Part shown: positions 20,634 through 30,810 of the stretch, piece by piece
How the letters are laid out: each line of letters opens with the position of its first letter
Position numbering within the stretch: the stretch's first letter is position 1
Assembly (NCBI GenBank): GCA_028280565.1
Contig: JANQLQ010000147.1
Location: 1-64,000 of the forward strand
DNA: 64,000 nucleotides
DNA from: Fulvivirga sp.
Lineage (GTDB): Bacteria > Bacteroidota > Bacteroidia > Cytophagales > Cyclobacteriaceae
Direction: 5' to 3'
Program-made: the position numbers and the translations under genes
The notes under the pieces: model-generated
What the model saw: the letters and a program-made list of their open reading frames with translations, nothing else
What the model was told of the DNA's origin: nothing
Database searches by the model: none

Positions 20634-20650
20634 ATATAAAGAGGATCTTT

Positions 20651-20920
20651 TTACCAGCTCGCCTTTGTCACGCCCGGTATCTTCCCCTCAGATGCCATCT
20701 CTCTAAATGTTACCCTTGAAATTCCAAACTTTCTCATGTAACCTTTAGGACGGCCGGTAAGCTTGCACCTATTGTGCAGGCGAACAGGAGAGGCATTTCT
20801 TGGTAACTTATCCAGTGCTTCGTAATCGCCAGCTTCTTTTAAAGCTTTCCTTTTCGCCGCATATTTTGCTACCAACCTTTCTCTTTTTCTTTCTCGTGCT
20901 ATAACCGCTTTTCTTGCCAT
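20651..20920 (-). CDS. rpsN: Ribosomal protein S14
   Basis: This 89-residue protein of the 30S head is the zinc-free long type: no CxxC pairs are present, and the C-terminal signature [18 protein letters not shown] and [11 protein letters not shown] is clear. The gene closes the rplC-led segment before the 96-bp gap with the internal promoter. Confidence 0.97.
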   Translation of the reverse strand: MARKAVIARERKRERLVAKYAAKRKALKEAGDYEALDKLPRNASPVRLHNRCKLTGRPKGYMRKFGISRVTFREMASEGKIPGVTKASW

Positions 20921-20928
20921 AGTTTCTA

Positions 20929-21480
20929 TTAGTTTTTGCTTGTAAAAGGCATGCCGAATGCCTTAAGCAATTCGTAACTTTCTTCGTCTGTTTTAGCAGA
21001 TGTTACAAAAGTGATATCCATCCCATTGATCCTGTTCACCTTATCGATGCTGATCTCGGGAAAGATGATCTGCTCTTTTACTCCTATGGTATAGTTACCC
21101 CTACCGTCAAATCCTTTATCGCTTATACCGCGGAAATCGCGAACCCTTGGTAAGGCTACGGTCATTAACCTATCCATGAATTCGTACATTTTTACACCCC
21201 TTAATGTCACCTTGGCCCCGATAGGCATTCCATCCCGCAATTTGAAATTAGAGATGGATTTTTTAGACAGGGTAGGTACCGCTTTTTGACCCGTGATCAA
21301 TGTAAGCTCTTCTACACCCGTATCTACCAATTTTTTATCAGCCACTGCCGCTCCAATACCTTTGTTAATGCAGATTTTCTCGATCTTGGGCACCTGCATC
21401 ACCGAGCTATACTGGAATTTCTCTTTGAGAGCCTGTATGATCTCCTTGGTGTATTTTTCTCGTAATCTTGGTGTAGCCAT
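20929..21480 (-). CDS. rplE: Ribosomal protein L5
   Basis: This 183-residue protein binds 5S rRNA and P-site tRNA in the central protuberance. Family blocks are [52 protein letters not shown] and [17 protein letters not shown]. It is 2 bp after rplX and 8 bp before rpsN. Confidence 0.98.
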   Translation of the reverse strand: MATPRLREKYTKEIIQALKEKFQYSSVMQVPKIEKICINKGIGAAVADKKLVDTGVEELTLITGQKAVPTLSKKSISNFKLRDGMPIGAKVTLRGVKMYEFMDRLMTVALPRVRDFRGISDKGFDGRGNYTIGVKEQIIFPEISIDKVNRINGMDITFVTSAKTDEESYELLKAFGMPFTSKN

Positions 21481-21482
21481 CG

Positions 21483-21821
21483 TTAAATGAATTCTCCTGT
21501 TTTCTTAGAATATCTCTGCAATTTCCCGTCTTTATTGGGTTTTCTACCGATCCTCGTTGCCTCTCCGTTCGACGGATCCAATACCATCACATTGCTTAAG
21601 TGAATAGAAGCTTCAGTTTTCTCAATACCTCCCTCAGGTTTTGTAGCGGATGGTTTCACATGTTTGGTTACCACGTTCACCCCTTTTACAATAACCCTGC
21701 TTTTAGTAGGTAATACTTCTAGGACCTCACCTGTCTTTCCCTTGCTGTTACCAGCGATAATTTTGACGGAGTCTCCTTTTTTTACATGCAGCTTTTGCTG
21801 CTTATTCTTTTTTCTTTCCAT
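21483..21821 (-). CDS. rplX: Ribosomal protein L24
   Basis: This 112-residue KOW-domain protein initiates large-subunit assembly. The KOW motif [22 protein letters not shown] is at residues 15-36 (shown only in part here), followed by [16 protein letters not shown] and the SNVMVLDP block. It starts 3 bp after rplN. Confidence 0.97.
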   Translation of the reverse strand: MERKKNKQQKLHVKKGDSVKIIAGNSKGKTGEVLEVLPTKSRVIVKGVNVVTKHVKPSATKPEGGIEKTEASIHLSNVMVLDPSNGEATRIGRKPNKDGKLQRYSKKTGEFI

Positions 21822-21824
21822 TGC

Positions 21825-22193
21825 TTATAACACTTCTGGAGCCAATGAAACTATTTTCATGAATTGTCTCTCGCGCAATTCCCTTGCCACGGGACCAAAA
21901 ATCCTCGTTCCTCGCGGTTCATCGTTGGCGTTAAGCAGTACGGCGGCATTATCTTCAAAACGAATGTAAGACCCGTCTTTTCTTCTCACCTCTTTCTTAG
22001 TCCTGACCACAACAGCCCGGGATACCGTTCCCTTTTTTAAATTGCTAGAGGAAAGGGCAGACTTAACTGAAACAACAATCTTGTCACCAACGGAAGCATA
22101 TCTTTTTCCTGTACCTCCTAAAACACGAATACATAGCACCTCTTTGGCACCACTGTTATCGGCTACGTTCAATCTTGACTCTTGTTGTACCAT
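21825..22193 (-). CDS. rplN: Ribosomal protein L14
   Basis: This 122-residue beta-barrel protein forms intersubunit bridges and is the site where the silencing factor RsfS binds in many bacteria. It starts [19 protein letters not shown] and includes the signature [12 protein letters not shown] followed by [20 protein letters not shown] in the centre. It follows rpsQ by 1 bp. Confidence 0.98.
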   Translation of the reverse strand: MVQQESRLNVADNSGAKEVLCIRVLGGTGKRYASVGDKIVVSVKSALSSSNLKKGTVSRAVVVRTKKEVRRKDGSYIRFEDNAAVLLNANDEPRGTRIFGPVARELRERQFMKIVSLAPEVL

Positions 22194-22194
22194 T

Positions 22195-22452
22195 TTATTT
22201 CGCCTTTTCTAGGATTTCTATTAATCTCCACCTCTTTCTCTTGCTTAAAGGACGAGTCTCCATGATCCTTACTGTATCTCCAATACCACACTCGTTCTTT
22301 TCATCATGAGCCACGAATTTGGTAGTTTTATTAACGAACTTACCGTAGATAGGGTGTTTCTCTTTACGATTTACAGCCACGGTGATCGACTTTTGCATTT
22401 TATTGCTGACCACCTCCCCTACTCTTTCTTTTCTTAATTTTCTGGACTCCAT
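22195..22452 (-). CDS. rpsQ: Ribosomal protein S17
   Basis: This 85-residue OB-fold protein binds 16S rRNA helix 11. The frame opens at 22470 with MLNNKE, but [19 protein letters not shown] at 22452 is the usual start and leaves a 7-bp gap to rpm[20 protein letters not shown] and the terminal [13 protein letters not shown] are diagnostic. Confidence 0.96.
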   Translation of the reverse strand: MESRKLRKERVGEVVSNKMQKSITVAVNRKEKHPIYGKFVNKTTKFVAHDEKNECGIGDTVRIMETRPLSKRKRWRLIEILEKAK

Positions 22453-22459
22453 TTCTTTG

Positions 22460-22654
22460 TTATTTAGCAAGCTCCTTTGCCCTTATTTCTGTTTGCAGCC
22501 TGGCTATGAGTTTCCGTGTTTCTTTGATCTTCATAGGGTTCTCAATAGGAGAAATGGCATGGGCAAACGTCATCTTTTGGAATGCTTCGGTCTCGCCAGC
22601 TAATTTTTGACGTAATTCCTCCAGGCTCAATGCTCGAATTTCTGAATTTTTCAT
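22460..22654 (-). CDS. rpmC: Ribosomal protein L29
   Basis: This 64-residue two-helix protein lies beside the peptide exit and helps recruit trigger factor and [20 protein letters not shown] and [19 protein letters not shown] are typical. It sits between rplP and rpsQ with 7-bp gaps on both sides. Confidence 0.96.
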   Translation of the reverse strand: MKNSEIRALSLEELRQKLAGETEAFQKMTFAHAISPIENPMKIKETRKLIARLQTEIRAKELAK

Positions 22655-22661
22655 TTCTCTT

Positions 22662-23081
22662 TTATTCTACGTAATCTCTACGTACTACAAATTTCGTTTT
22701 GATAGGAAGTTTCTGCTGGGCTAGTCTTAATGCTTCTTTCGCCAATTCCATTTTGATACCTCCCGCTTCAAACATGATGGTACCTGGCTTTACTACGGCC
22801 ACCCAGTATTCCGGGGCACCTTTTCCCTTACCCATCCTTACCTCGGCCGGTTTTTTGGTAACAGGCTTATCAGGGAATATCCGGATCCAGACCTGTCCTT
22901 CCCTTTTCATTGCCCTTGTCATGGCTATCCTAGCCGCCTCTATTTGACGAGAGGTAATCCATCCCGGCTCAAGAGCTTTGATACCAAAAGCACCAAAAGC
23001 GATCCTGTGGCCTCGTTGTGCGATACCTTTTATCCTGCCCTTTTGCTTTTTCCTGAATTTTACTCTTTTTGGCTGTAACAT
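22662..23081 (-). CDS. rplP: Ribosomal protein L16
   Basis: This 139-residue protein shapes the tRNA A site of the large subunit. It starts [19 protein letters not shown] and carries [19 protein letters not shown] and [19 protein letters not shown]. It is 44 bp after rpsC. The last residues are VRRDYVE. Confidence 0.98.
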   Translation of the reverse strand: MLQPKRVKFRKKQKGRIKGIAQRGHRIAFGAFGIKALEPGWITSRQIEAARIAMTRAMKREGQVWIRIFPDKPVTKKPAEVRMGKGKGAPEYWVAVVKPGTIMFEAGGIKMELAKEALRLAQQKLPIKTKFVVRRDYVE

Positions 23082-23125
23082 CTTGTGTCTTTATTAAATA
23101 GGTGTGCTATTGCAACCACCGAGTC

Positions 23126-23860
23126 TTAATTACCTCTTCTTCTTTTTGCTCCTTCAGGCCCTCTTTTTCGGCCTCCCCTAGCGCCGCCGCCCGGGGCATT
23201 GCTTCCTAGTCCTACGTTAGGAGAAAGATCACGTTTGCCATACACTTCTCCTTTAAATATCCATACTTTGATACCAATCTTCCCGTAGACTGTATTCGCC
23301 TCACTCACCGCGTAGTCTATATCTGCACGAAGTGTGTGCAAAGGAATTCTACCATCTTTGTATTGCTCAGAACGCGCCATCTCGGCGCCTCCCAGTCGGC
23401 CGGAAACTTTGATCTTGATCCCTTGAGCCCCCACCCGCATGGCCGAGGCTATAGCTTGCTTCATTGCTCTCCTGTAAGATATCCTTGCTTCTAGCTGCTG
23501 GGCAACAGACTCTCCAACCAATTTTGAATCTAGTTCCGGACGCTTGATCTCGAAAATGTTGATCTGGACATCCTTACCGGTCAGTTTTTTCAACTCTTCC
23601 TTGATCTTATCTACTTCGGCACCTCCTTTACCAATCACTACGCCGGGACGAGCGGTATGGATCGTAAGGGTGATCCTTTTCAAGGTTCTTTCGATCACGA
23701 CTTTGGCTATCCCGCCTTTGGGAATACGCGCTTTTACGTATTTGCGGATATTATGATCTTCTACCAGCTTGTCAGAGAAGGTATTGCCACCATACCATGC
23801 AGAATCCCAACCTCTAACAATACCGAGTCTTAAAGCTACGGGGTTAACTTTTTGTCCCAT
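23126..23860 (-). CDS. rpsC: Ribosomal protein S3
   Basis: This 244-residue protein lies at the mRNA entry pore and contributes helicase activity. A KH domain is visible with [17 protein letters not shown], and the C-terminal domain contains [13 protein letters not shown] and [14 protein letters not shown]. The Gly/Arg-rich C-terminal tail ([20 protein letters not shown]) extends past the core. Its start overlaps the rplV stop by one base. Confidence 0.98.
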   Translation of the reverse strand: MGQKVNPVALRLGIVRGWDSAWYGGNTFSDKLVEDHNIRKYVKARIPKGGIAKVVIERTLKRITLTIHTARPGVVIGKGGAEVDKIKEELKKLTGKDVQINIFEIKRPELDSKLVGESVAQQLEARISYRRAMKQAIASAMRVGAQGIKIKVSGRLGGAEMARSEQYKDGRIPLHTLRADIDYAVSEANTVYGKIGIKVWIFKGEVYGKRDLSPNVGLGSNAPGGGARGGRKRGPEGAKRRRGN

Positions 23861-24258
23861 TACTTATCTTCTTTATCTTCAGTTACTTCTTTCGTTTCTT
23901 CCACCTCGGCTACGGATAGCTTGCTATCGAGGATCATCGTTACATGATTTGATCGCTTCTTGATCCTATGAGCCCTGCCCTGGGGAGCGGGTCTCAATCT
24001 TTTCAAGATACGTCCACTATCTACCTTGATTTCCTTGATGAAAAGGTCAGCATCTTCAAGGTCCACCTCTTCATTTTTTTGTTGCCAGTTGGAGACTGCT
24101 GAGAGCAAAAGCTTTTCCAAACGCGCGGCACCTTGCTTCGGCTCAAATCTTAGGATATTCAAAGCCTTACTCACACGTTCGCCACGGATAAGATCCGCTA
24201 CCATACGCATCTTTCTCGGGGAAGTAGGTACATTATTAAGTTTAGCGATTGCCTCCAT
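23860..24258 (-). CDS. rplV: Ribosomal protein L22
   Basis: This 132-residue protein lines the exit tunnel with a beta hairpin, the site of macrolide-resistance mutations in other bacteria. [18 protein letters not shown] and [21 protein letters not shown] are diagnostic. The tail after about residue 118 is acidic ([14 protein letters not shown]). It overlaps rpsC by one base (TAATG). Confidence 0.97.
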   Translation of the reverse strand: MEAIAKLNNVPTSPRKMRMVADLIRGERVSKALNILRFEPKQGAARLEKLLLSAVSNWQQKNEEVDLEDADLFIKEIKVDSGRILKRLRPAPQGRAHRIKKRSNHVTMILDSKLSVAEVEETKEVTEDKEDK

Positions 24259-24260
24259 AA

Positions 24261-24539
24261 TTATCTTTTACCTTTATCTTTTTTACCAACATGCCCCCTG
24301 AAATTGCGGGTAGGAGCAAATTCTCCTAATTTATGCCCTACCATATTCTCGGTGACATAAACCGGGATAAACTTATTACCATTATGAACAGCGAATGTAT
24401 GACCCACAAAATCGGGAGAGATCATAGATCTGCGGGACCATGTTTTTATCACAGACTTCTTGCCCGAGTCATTCATGGCGTCGATTTTTTTCTCCAGTCT
24501 AAAATCGATGTAAGGTCCCTTTTTTAGTGATCTAGCCAT
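24261..24539 (-). CDS. rpsS: Ribosomal protein S19
   Basis: This 92-residue protein of the 30S head contacts L5 and the A-site tRNA. It starts [19 protein letters not shown] and includes [22 protein letters not shown] and [13 protein letters not shown], all typical. It shares one base with rplB and is 2 bp ahead of rplV. Confidence 0.97.
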   Translation of the reverse strand: MARSLKKGPYIDFRLEKKIDAMNDSGKKSVIKTWSRRSMISPDFVGHTFAVHNGNKFIPVYVTENMVGHKLGEFAPTRNFRGHVGKKDKGKR

Positions 24540-25363
24540 TATTTCTTACCTCTGCTGATGATTAGATTGTTAGAATATTTTTTTGGAGCACGCGTCTTCT
24601 TACCTTTTGCCAATAAGCCCGTCCTGGAACGTGGGTGCCCACCGGAAGCCCTTCCTTCTCCACCTCCCATGGGGTGATCTACAGGGTTCATCGCTACACC
24701 TCTTGTCCTAGGTCTTCTCCCTAACCACCGGTTCCTCCCGGCTTTACCAAGGCTCACGTTCATGTGGTCGGAATTTGATACTGAGCCAATGGTGGCCAAG
24801 CAAGTAACTAGTACCCGACGGGTCTCGCCAGAAGGTAATTTTACAGTAGCATATTTTCCTTCTCTCGCTAGTAATTGTACATATGACCCCGCGCTTCGTG
24901 CCATAGCCCCTCCTTTACCGGGCTTGAGTTCAAGATTATGTATTATGGTACCCAAAGGGATCTTACCTAGCGGGAGTGTATTGCCAACTTCCGGGGCTAC
25001 ATTTTCACCAGAAATTACTTTTTGACCTACTTTTATGCCCTCTGGCGCAATGATGTACGCCTTGGCACCATCTGCATAATACAGCAAAGCTATCCTGGCA
25101 GAACGAGTAGGATCGTACTCTACCGACTTAACGGTGGCTGGGATATCAAATTTGTTTCTTTTGAAATCGATGGTCCGGGTCTTTTGTTTATGCCCACCGC
25201 CGATGTAACGCATGGTCATCTTACCCGTGTTATTTCTACCCCCGGATTTCTTTTTGCTGACAACCAGCGATTTTTCAGGTGTGGATTTAGTAATCTCGGT
25301 GAAAGCTGGCGCTATTCGATACCTTTGCCCTGGCGTAACTGGTCTTAACTTCTTAATTGCCAT
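24539..25363 (-). CDS. rplB: Ribosomal protein L2
   Basis: This 274-residue protein is needed for subunit joining and peptidyl transfer. Signatures are [17 protein letters not shown] near residue 55, [19 protein letters not shown], the [20 protein letters not shown] block and the catalytic-centre loop [17 protein letters not shown]. It starts 11 bp after rplW. Confidence 0.98.
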   Translation of the reverse strand: MAIKKLRPVTPGQRYRIAPAFTEITKSTPEKSLVVSKKKSGGRNNTGKMTMRYIGGGHKQKTRTIDFKRNKFDIPATVKSVEYDPTRSARIALLYYADGAKAYIIAPEGIKVGQKVISGENVAPEVGNTLPLGKIPLGTIIHNLELKPGKGGAMARSAGSYVQLLAREGKYATVKLPSGETRRVLVTCLATIGSVSNSDHMNVSLGKAGRNRWLGRRPRTRGVAMNPVDHPMGGGEGRASGGHPRSRTGLLAKGKKTRAPKKYSNNLIISRGKK

Positions 25364-25374
25364 CTTCTTTCAAA

Positions 25375-25662
25375 TTATATTTCGCTGTAAAAATCAATGA
25401 CATCACCATCTGCAACCGTTACAATGGCTTTCTTGAAAGATGACGTACGACCGGTAATAATTCTCGACTTAGTATACCGGGCTTTTTTCTTGCCCAGGTA
25501 GTTCATGGTGTTTACGTCCTCTACCGTAACCCCATACATTTTTTCTACAGCCTTTTTTATTTCCACCTTGTTGGCCTTATGGTTTACGATAAAACCATAC
25601 TTTCCCTTTTCGTTCAACGCGGAAACTTTCTCAGTAACTAATGGCTTGATTAGAACACTCAT
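25375..25662 (-). CDS. rplW: Ribosomal protein L23
   Basis: This 95-residue protein sits at the tunnel exit and docks trigger factor and SRP. LIKPLVTEKVSALNEKGKYG, VNHKANKVEIKKAVEKMYGV and VEDVNTMNYLGKKKARY follow the family pattern. Gaps are 2 bp to rplD and 11 bp to rplB. Confidence 0.96.
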   Translation of the reverse strand: MSVLIKPLVTEKVSALNEKGKYGFIVNHKANKVEIKKAVEKMYGVTVEDVNTMNYLGKKKARYTKSRIITGRTSSFKKAIVTVADGDVIDFYSEI

Positions 25663-25664
25663 TA

Positions 25665-26294
25665 TTATTTCTTCAATAAGTTATCGATCTTCTCCAAAGA
25701 GCTTTCACTCAATATGAGGTTGTCAGCATCCAGCACATCATAGGTATTTAACCTATCTGCGGTGGTCACCTTAGCATTAGGTACGTTCCGTCCTGAAAGC
25801 ACTAGGTTGCGGTTGGATTCAGATAGTACCAACAACGTTTTCTTATCTGCCAAGGCAAGTGCCTGCAGCATTTTCAAATACTCTTTCGTCTTAGGAGCTT
25901 CAAAGGTGAAATCTTCGACGATACGGATATTTTCATCTTTCGCCTTATAAGTCAGTGCAGATTTCCTCGCTAGCTCTTTTAATTTTTTATTCAGCTTAAA
26001 AGAATAATCTCTTGGGCTGGGACCGAATACCCGGCCTCCTCCTTTAAACAAAGGAGATTTAATGCTTCCTGCCCGCGCAGTACCTGTACCCTTTTGTCTT
26101 TTGATCTTTTTGGTAGATCCTTTTATTTCCGCCCTTTCCTTAGACTTGTGTGTACCTTGCCTTTGGTTGGCCAAATATTGCTTTACGTCAAGATAGATAG
26201 CGTGATCGTTCGGCTCAATTCCGAATATCTCTTTGGAAAGAGTGATTTCCCTGCCCGTATCTTCGCCGCTATATTTTACTACTGTTACGTTCAT
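25665..26294 (-). CDS. rplD: Ribosomal protein L4
   Basis: This 209-residue protein has a globular domain and an extended tunnel loop. The loop with [21 protein letters not shown] and [14 protein letters not shown] (around residues 62-97) and the [20 protein letters not shown] region are typical. L4 represses the S10 operon in E. coli; whether that holds here is not shown. It overlaps rplC by one base. Confidence 0.97.
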   Translation of the reverse strand: MNVTVVKYSGEDTGREITLSKEIFGIEPNDHAIYLDVKQYLANQRQGTHKSKERAEIKGSTKKIKRQKGTGTARAGSIKSPLFKGGGRVFGPSPRDYSFKLNKKLKELARKSALTYKAKDENIRIVEDFTFEAPKTKEYLKMLQALALADKKTLLVLSESNRNLVLSGRNVPNAKVTTADRLNTYDVLDADNLILSESSLEKIDNLLKK

Positions 26295-26926
26295 TATTTC
26301 TCCAGGATTACCGTTGAATTATTAGCTCCGGGCACTGAACCATTGATCAAGATCAGGTTTTTTTCCGGTACGACCCTCATGACTTGCAGGTTGATCATTT
26401 TAACACGCTTACCACCTGTTCTCCCGGCCATTCTCATACCTTTAAACACCCTTGCAGGATACGATGCTCCGCCTATAGAACCGGGTGCACGCTCCCTGTT
26501 ATGCTGACCGTGGGTCCTTTGTCCCACACCACCAAAGCCGTGTCTTTTCACCACGCCCTGGAAGCCTTTTCCTTTAGAGGTCCCGATAGCATCCACGAAA
26601 TCACCTTCTTCAAAAACATCTCCTACCTTGATTTCCTGGCCTAGCTGGATACCTCCTTCAAATTCAGCTCGGAAATCTCTAAATTCTACCACTTCTTTTT
26701 TGGGAGTGGTGTTCGCTTTTTGGAAATGTCCTAACAAGGCCTTGGGGGTATTCTTTTCTTTTCTTTCCCCATAGCCCAACTGTACGGCATTGTAGCCGTC
26801 ACTTTCTTCGTTCTTTACTTGCGTAACTACACAAGGACCAGCTTCTATCACCGTGCATGGTACGTTCTTACCATTGGCACTGTAGATACTAGTCATTCCG
26901 ATTTTTCTTCCTATTATACCAGACAT
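26294..26926 (-). CDS. rplC: Ribosomal protein L3
   Basis: This 210-residue early-assembly protein reaches the peptidyl transferase centre. It starts [15 protein letters not shown] and carries [19 protein letters not shown] and [10 protein letters not shown]. Here it is the first gene of the cluster: a canonical promoter lies 60-90 bp upstream and the next gene upstream is recO, so rpsJ, which normally precedes rplC, is missing at this place. Confidence 0.98.
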   Translation of the reverse strand: MSGIIGRKIGMTSIYSANGKNVPCTVIEAGPCVVTQVKNEESDGYNAVQLGYGERKEKNTPKALLGHFQKANTTPKKEVVEFRDFRAEFEGGIQLGQEIKVGDVFEEGDFVDAIGTSKGKGFQGVVKRHGFGGVGQRTHGQHNRERAPGSIGGASYPARVFKGMRMAGRTGGKRVKMINLQVMRVVPEKNLILINGSVPGANNSTVILEK

Positions 26927-26986
26927 TTGAACTTATTTAAGAGCAATATATGCTTCTCCTTCCGCGATTTTTACGCAAAAGGACTG

Positions 26987-27017
26987 CAAAGATAGAAACT
27001 AATAGTGAGGAAGCAAA
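26987..27017 (-). promoter_or_regulatory. Promoter of the ribosomal protein supercluster
   Basis: On the minus strand TTTG (27017-27014), exactly 19 bp, and TATCTTTG (26994-26987) match the Bacteroidota consensus. The -7 box is followed by GCAGTCC, giving a leader of about 55 nt before the rplC ATG at 26926. The rest of the 284-bp gap up to recO (27210) shows no gene. Confidence 0.8.
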
Positions 27018-27210
27018 TACCAGGATAAAAATTTTAGATTGCCTCAGTGCCCTGTCATGAACCGATCGGTTGGATCAATGAATTGGCTTATTTTATACAG
27101 CTTATGCCCATAGCTTACGTACTAAAAGTGCAGGCAGCCTGCTTATATTCATCCTACACGGTGATGATCAACCTCTTCTTTTGCCAGGTACTTGAAATTC
27201 CACCTTTTGA

Positions 27211-27861
27211 TCATAAGATCTCCTGCAGTATTTTAAGAGATCTCAGGTGGCCAAAAGCTTCAATATGTGTACCGTAAAAGCGGATGATCGTCTCCAACGC
27301 CTCTCGCCTGTCTTTATGTGTAAGAGATACGTGGTCATCATAAGAAGCGTTTAGTAGCCTACCTATGGTAGTGTCGCCTCCTATGGCGTTTTGATCAAAT
27401 GCATTTTCAATACCAAAGCCCAAGTACCGGGTCAGTTTTAAAAGGAATTGCAGGTGGAAGTTCTCAAAGCCGGTATCCAGGTGATCGAAGATCATCATTG
27501 AATCATGGATAAAACTAAATAGTTCCGGGATCTCACCTTCTTCTTTAATGGATTTAAAAAGTACCTCGGCCAGGAACACTCCTATGGAAGACTTCATTAC
27601 TTCATAGGGTACGGAGCGGTAAGGTTCCATACACCTCACCTCTGATATTCGGTGCATTTCAGCTCCTTCCTTAAAGTAGACCACCATTTCCAGTAAGGTC
27701 AAGGGTTGATAAAGGGCAATTTTACTTTTCGCGTTTTTGCTTCGCACCCCGTTGACCACGTAGGTCTGCAGGCCTAGCTTTTCCGTGAGCACTTTCACAA
27801 TGATAGAGGTATCACGGTATTTGAAGAATTTAAAAACGATCCCCCTGGTCTTATGCAGCAT
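27211..27861 (-). CDS. recO: DNA repair protein RecO
   Basis: This 216-residue recombination mediator loads RecA onto SSB-coated single-stranded DNA in the RecFOR pathway. The N-terminal OB fold begins LHKTRGIVFKFFKYRDTSIIVKVLT, with the GVRSKNAKSKIALYQPLTLLE strand pair, and the helical C-terminal domain has LLKLTRYLGFGIEN. It is at the short end for Bacteroidota RecO and lacks the usual zinc cysteines. It lies 20 bp after the PorZ-like gene. Confidence 0.92.
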   Translation of the reverse strand: MLHKTRGIVFKFFKYRDTSIIVKVLTEKLGLQTYVVNGVRSKNAKSKIALYQPLTLLEMVVYFKEGAEMHRISEVRCMEPYRSVPYEVMKSSIGVFLAEVLFKSIKEEGEIPELFSFIHDSMMIFDHLDTGFENFHLQFLLKLTRYLGFGIENAFDQNAIGGDTTIGRLLNASYDDHVSLTHKDRREALETIIRFYGTHIEAFGHLRSLKILQEIL

Positions 27862-27881
27862 GTGGCTTTATCCCTAAAGAA

Positions 27882-30113
27882 TTAATTAACAACGGCAATC
27901 TTGCCCACAAACGTCTCCTCACCATCATTATCAGCACTGAAGATAAAGTATATACCGCTGGAAGCCCGGTTGCCGTTGTAATCATTTACTTGCCAAGTGG
28001 CGGTGCCTCCTGCAGCTCTTGTTTGCCAAATCAGCTTCCCGCTGGCATCGGTAATCTTGACCTGTGCGTCTTCCACCAGGCCCGAGATACCAACCGTCCC
28101 TACAAAATCCGCCGTGACCGGGTTGGGGAATACCTTCACATTTTGGTGAGACACTCCCCCTCGCGTGGCTCCCTCGCGATAGGACAGGATGCCTTGGGGG
28201 GTGGCGAAAAATACTTCACCTGTATTCGGATCAATGGCAATGTCCAATATTTCATTGGTTGGCAAAGGGCTGTTGTCTTCCGTGAAGTTCAAAAGCTGCC
28301 GATCGGCCTGGGGGTCAAAAAGCCATACGCCGTTCTGGGTACCTATCCACTTCCTGTCACCGCCATCCACGGCAATAGCAGTGACAAACTCGTCACGAAG
28401 CAGGGGCCTGTTCTCAAATATGGGTTCAAAGGCATCTACCGGGCCGGAGAGTGCAGAAAATGGATTTGTTACCACGGAAATCCCTTGGTCTGTCCCCACC
28501 CAAACGAGCCCTTCACGGTCTATCGCCAAGGCATTGACCCTACTGCTTACCAGTCCACCTTCCCCGGATTCTTCTGCCAGGATGCGTATGGCACCTGATT
28601 CTTTATCAAAAACCGCAATACCCCCGCGAGGCCGCACGATCATCCATAACTGGGTGCTATTCCCGGTAAGATCAGTAACAAGATTTGAGGGTAATGAAAA
28701 CGATCTCCATTGGCCGTCATCCTGCCAAAGGTGCAATGGGTTAGGTGCAGCATAATTGAGTATCCACAACCCTTCCGGCGTATCCCTCAAAGAGGATACC
28801 ACTACGTTTCTACGAGAAGGGAACGTGTTAACTAGGGGGCTCCCCAGTGTGTTTTCGTCAATCACCTGTGTTAGGCCTTCATCATTGATCGTGATCAGAC
28901 CATACCCCGCCGAGGCAATGACGGTACGGCCTAAACGCTGTTGATAAACGGCGTCAACGGCATCGTTAAACTCCGGCAGTTCCACCTCGCTTTGAAAATT
29001 TGACCATTGCCCGTTGTTAAATTGGTAATATCCTCCCGGGATCCCTTGTGGATTAATGCTTGCATTATACCCTCCCGGGATCCCTAGCACCCCGGAATTT
29101 TGAAAAGTGACTTTAAAGGCCCGGTTAGAATATGGCCCCGACGGGATCAAAGATTGAAAGCCCCCGGAAATATCGGTAACCATACCATTGTCTCGGTCAC
29201 CTATAAAAAAGGCATCGCCCTCTTGCACAACGATGTCAGACGGGTTCACGATAAGTTCCCCTTCAATACGTGATGATTCCAAGGCATCGTCCAAGACAAA
29301 CAACCCGTCGTCAACGATAAAATAAGCATTTTCATTCTGAACCCGGGCATTTTGAAAAACTCCATTTGAAAAGAGTGTGGTTTGAGCCCAATTCCCCGAG
29401 TATGCATAGAGCCCATCTCCCGCAGCGCCGGCGAGCAGCCTGTTGTTGTAGTTCACGATCACCTGGAAAGACCTTTCCGGGAGGTTATCGTCAAGACCAA
29501 ACCGTTTCCACCTGCTGGGGTCTGCCAAGTTAATATTATTGATCAGCCGGGTGGCCAATATGCCATCTCCAGTGGCAAGGAAAAGCGAGTCGTTTAAGAG
29601 TGCACCTTGGTATACCATCACTGTGGAACGCTCCCTACCGATCTGTCGTACGGTTTCTACTACTTCTAATGATTGCGGATCTAATCGCAAAAGACCAAAG
29701 TCAGTCATTAAAAATAATGACCCACCTAGTAGGGTGATATAATTTATTCTTTTTGAGCCTGTAATTTGGGAGTTACTAGTCAAATCAATATTTGTAATTT
29801 CCGTATCATGGATCACATCCAGGTCACCATTAGCGTAGCCTATGAACAATTGAGCAGTGGCTCGATCATAATGGAGCGCCGAGATGTTATCCCCCTGCAG
29901 TCCTTGTAATTTCCCCAAGGTAGTAAGGCTATTATCCTGCCGGTCAAAAACGAAGAGACCCACCGGGGTGGCGGCGTAGATCTTGTTTTCCGCATTGGCA
30001 AGTCGATTGACTTGGTTATAGGAAAAATGGGTCCTCCAGGTACCAAGAGGAATATCCTGCGCATAAACCGTAAAAGAAATCGATAGTAATATGAGTATGG
30101 ATAGGTTTTTCAC
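27882..30113 (-). CDS. PorZ-like beta-propeller protein with T9SS sorting domain
   Basis: This 743-residue secreted protein has a signal peptide (MKNLSILILLSISFTVYAQ), two predicted propeller regions built from repeats such as NKIYAATPVGLFVFDRQDN and GLVWVGTDQGISVV, and a C-terminal T9SS type A sorting domain (about 665-743: VFPNPVT, VKITDASGKLIW, SSGIYFI, KIAVVN). The layout is that of PorZ, a component of the surface-attachment complex of type IX secretion that handles A-LPS in Porphyromonas. The start is GTG, directly adjacent to the thymidine kinase stop. It is followed by recO. Confidence 0.85.
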   Translation of the reverse strand: MKNLSILILLSISFTVYAQDIPLGTWRTHFSYNQVNRLANAENKIYAATPVGLFVFDRQDNSLTTLGKLQGLQGDNISALHYDRATAQLFIGYANGDLDVIHDTEITNIDLTSNSQITGSKRINYITLLGGSLFLMTDFGLLRLDPQSLEVVETVRQIGRERSTVMVYQGALLNDSLFLATGDGILATRLINNINLADPSRWKRFGLDDNLPERSFQVIVNYNNRLLAGAAGDGLYAYSGNWAQTTLFSNGVFQNARVQNENAYFIVDDGLFVLDDALESSRIEGELIVNPSDIVVQEGDAFFIGDRDNGMVTDISGGFQSLIPSGPYSNRAFKVTFQNSGVLGIPGGYNASINPQGIPGGYYQFNNGQWSNFQSEVELPEFNDAVDAVYQQRLGRTVIASAGYGLITINDEGLTQVIDENTLGSPLVNTFPSRRNVVVSSLRDTPEGLWILNYAAPNPLHLWQDDGQWRSFSLPSNLVTDLTGNSTQLWMIVRPRGGIAVFDKESGAIRILAEESGEGGLVSSRVNALAIDREGLVWVGTDQGISVVTNPFSALSGPVDAFEPIFENRPLLRDEFVTAIAVDGGDRKWIGTQNGVWLFDPQADRQLLNFTEDNSPLPTNEILDIAIDPNTGEVFFATPQGILSYREGATRGGVSHQNVKVFPNPVTADFVGTVGISGLVEDAQVKITDASGKLIWQTRAAGGTATWQVNDYNGNRASSGIYFIFSADNDGEETFVGKIAVVN

Positions 30114-30701
30114 TTATTTTTTTCTTTCTTTCATTCCTTCAATAAAGCTAGCCCTGCTCCTGGCCTCATATTTCTGTTTCTCACCTAGCAAAACCGTGTT
30201 ATCCGTTTCTACTAACCGAAAAGAGTACGATGCCAATTCACCGGTTTGAGCACAAATTGCATGAACTTTTGTTACAAACTCGGCTACTGCCAGCAGGTAG
30301 GGCATGGGTCCGAAGGGCCTTCCCTCAAAATCCATATCCAGCCCGGCAACAACCACTCTTTTACCGGCGTCAGCTAATTTGTTGCATACTTCAACGATGG
30401 CATCATCAAAGAATTGTGCTTCATCGATGCCTACCACATCACATTCCCCGGCTAAGAGTATAATGTCATTCGCAAAATTCACTGAAGTGGATCGAATGGA
30501 GTTTTCGTTATGCGACACGACGTGGTCCCTATGATAGCGGGTGTCTACCTTGGGTTTGAATATCTCCACTTTTTGCTTGGCAATAATGGCACGATTTAAT
30601 CTTCGGATCAGTTCCTCGGTTTTCCCTGAGAACATACATCCGCAGATCACCTCTATCCAGCCTGTTTTTTTGGTCTTTCCAAAATTAGGTTCAATGAACA
30701 T
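30114..30701 (-). CDS. tdk: Thymidine kinase (type II)
   Basis: This 195-residue enzyme phosphorylates thymidine to dTMP in nucleotide salvage. The P-loop GCMFSGKTEEL is at about residues 21-31, the DEAQFF Walker B-like motif near 96 and the GLDMDFEGRPFGPMP lasso region follow. The C-terminal zinc-binding cysteines of other type II kinases are not all present (AICAQTGELASYSFR), a variant common in this phylum. It abuts the PorZ-like gene without a gap. Confidence 0.94.
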   Translation of the reverse strand: MFIEPNFGKTKKTGWIEVICGCMFSGKTEELIRRLNRAIIAKQKVEIFKPKVDTRYHRDHVVSHNENSIRSTSVNFANDIILLAGECDVVGIDEAQFFDDAIVEVCNKLADAGKRVVVAGLDMDFEGRPFGPMPYLLAVAEFVTKVHAICAQTGELASYSFRLVETDNTVLLGEKQKYEARSRASFIEGMKERKK

Positions 30702-30810
30702 TTTTCAAAATTAGAAATGTTTGGTGTTCTATGTCCCACGTTTCATGCCCAAAGTTGCATGTTTAGCCATTGAAAACAAGCGCCTTAAACATGATGCGCT
30801 GGGCTAACTC

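Noticed and set aside
27047-27277. 76-codon plus-strand frame upstream of recO
   Set aside because: It overlaps the recO 3' end in antisense and shows no protein-like features; it could not be rpsJ.
30699-30713. TAATTTTG box before the thymidine kinase gene
   Set aside because: It matches TAnnTTTG but lies only 5 bp from the start codon and has no TTTG at the right distance.
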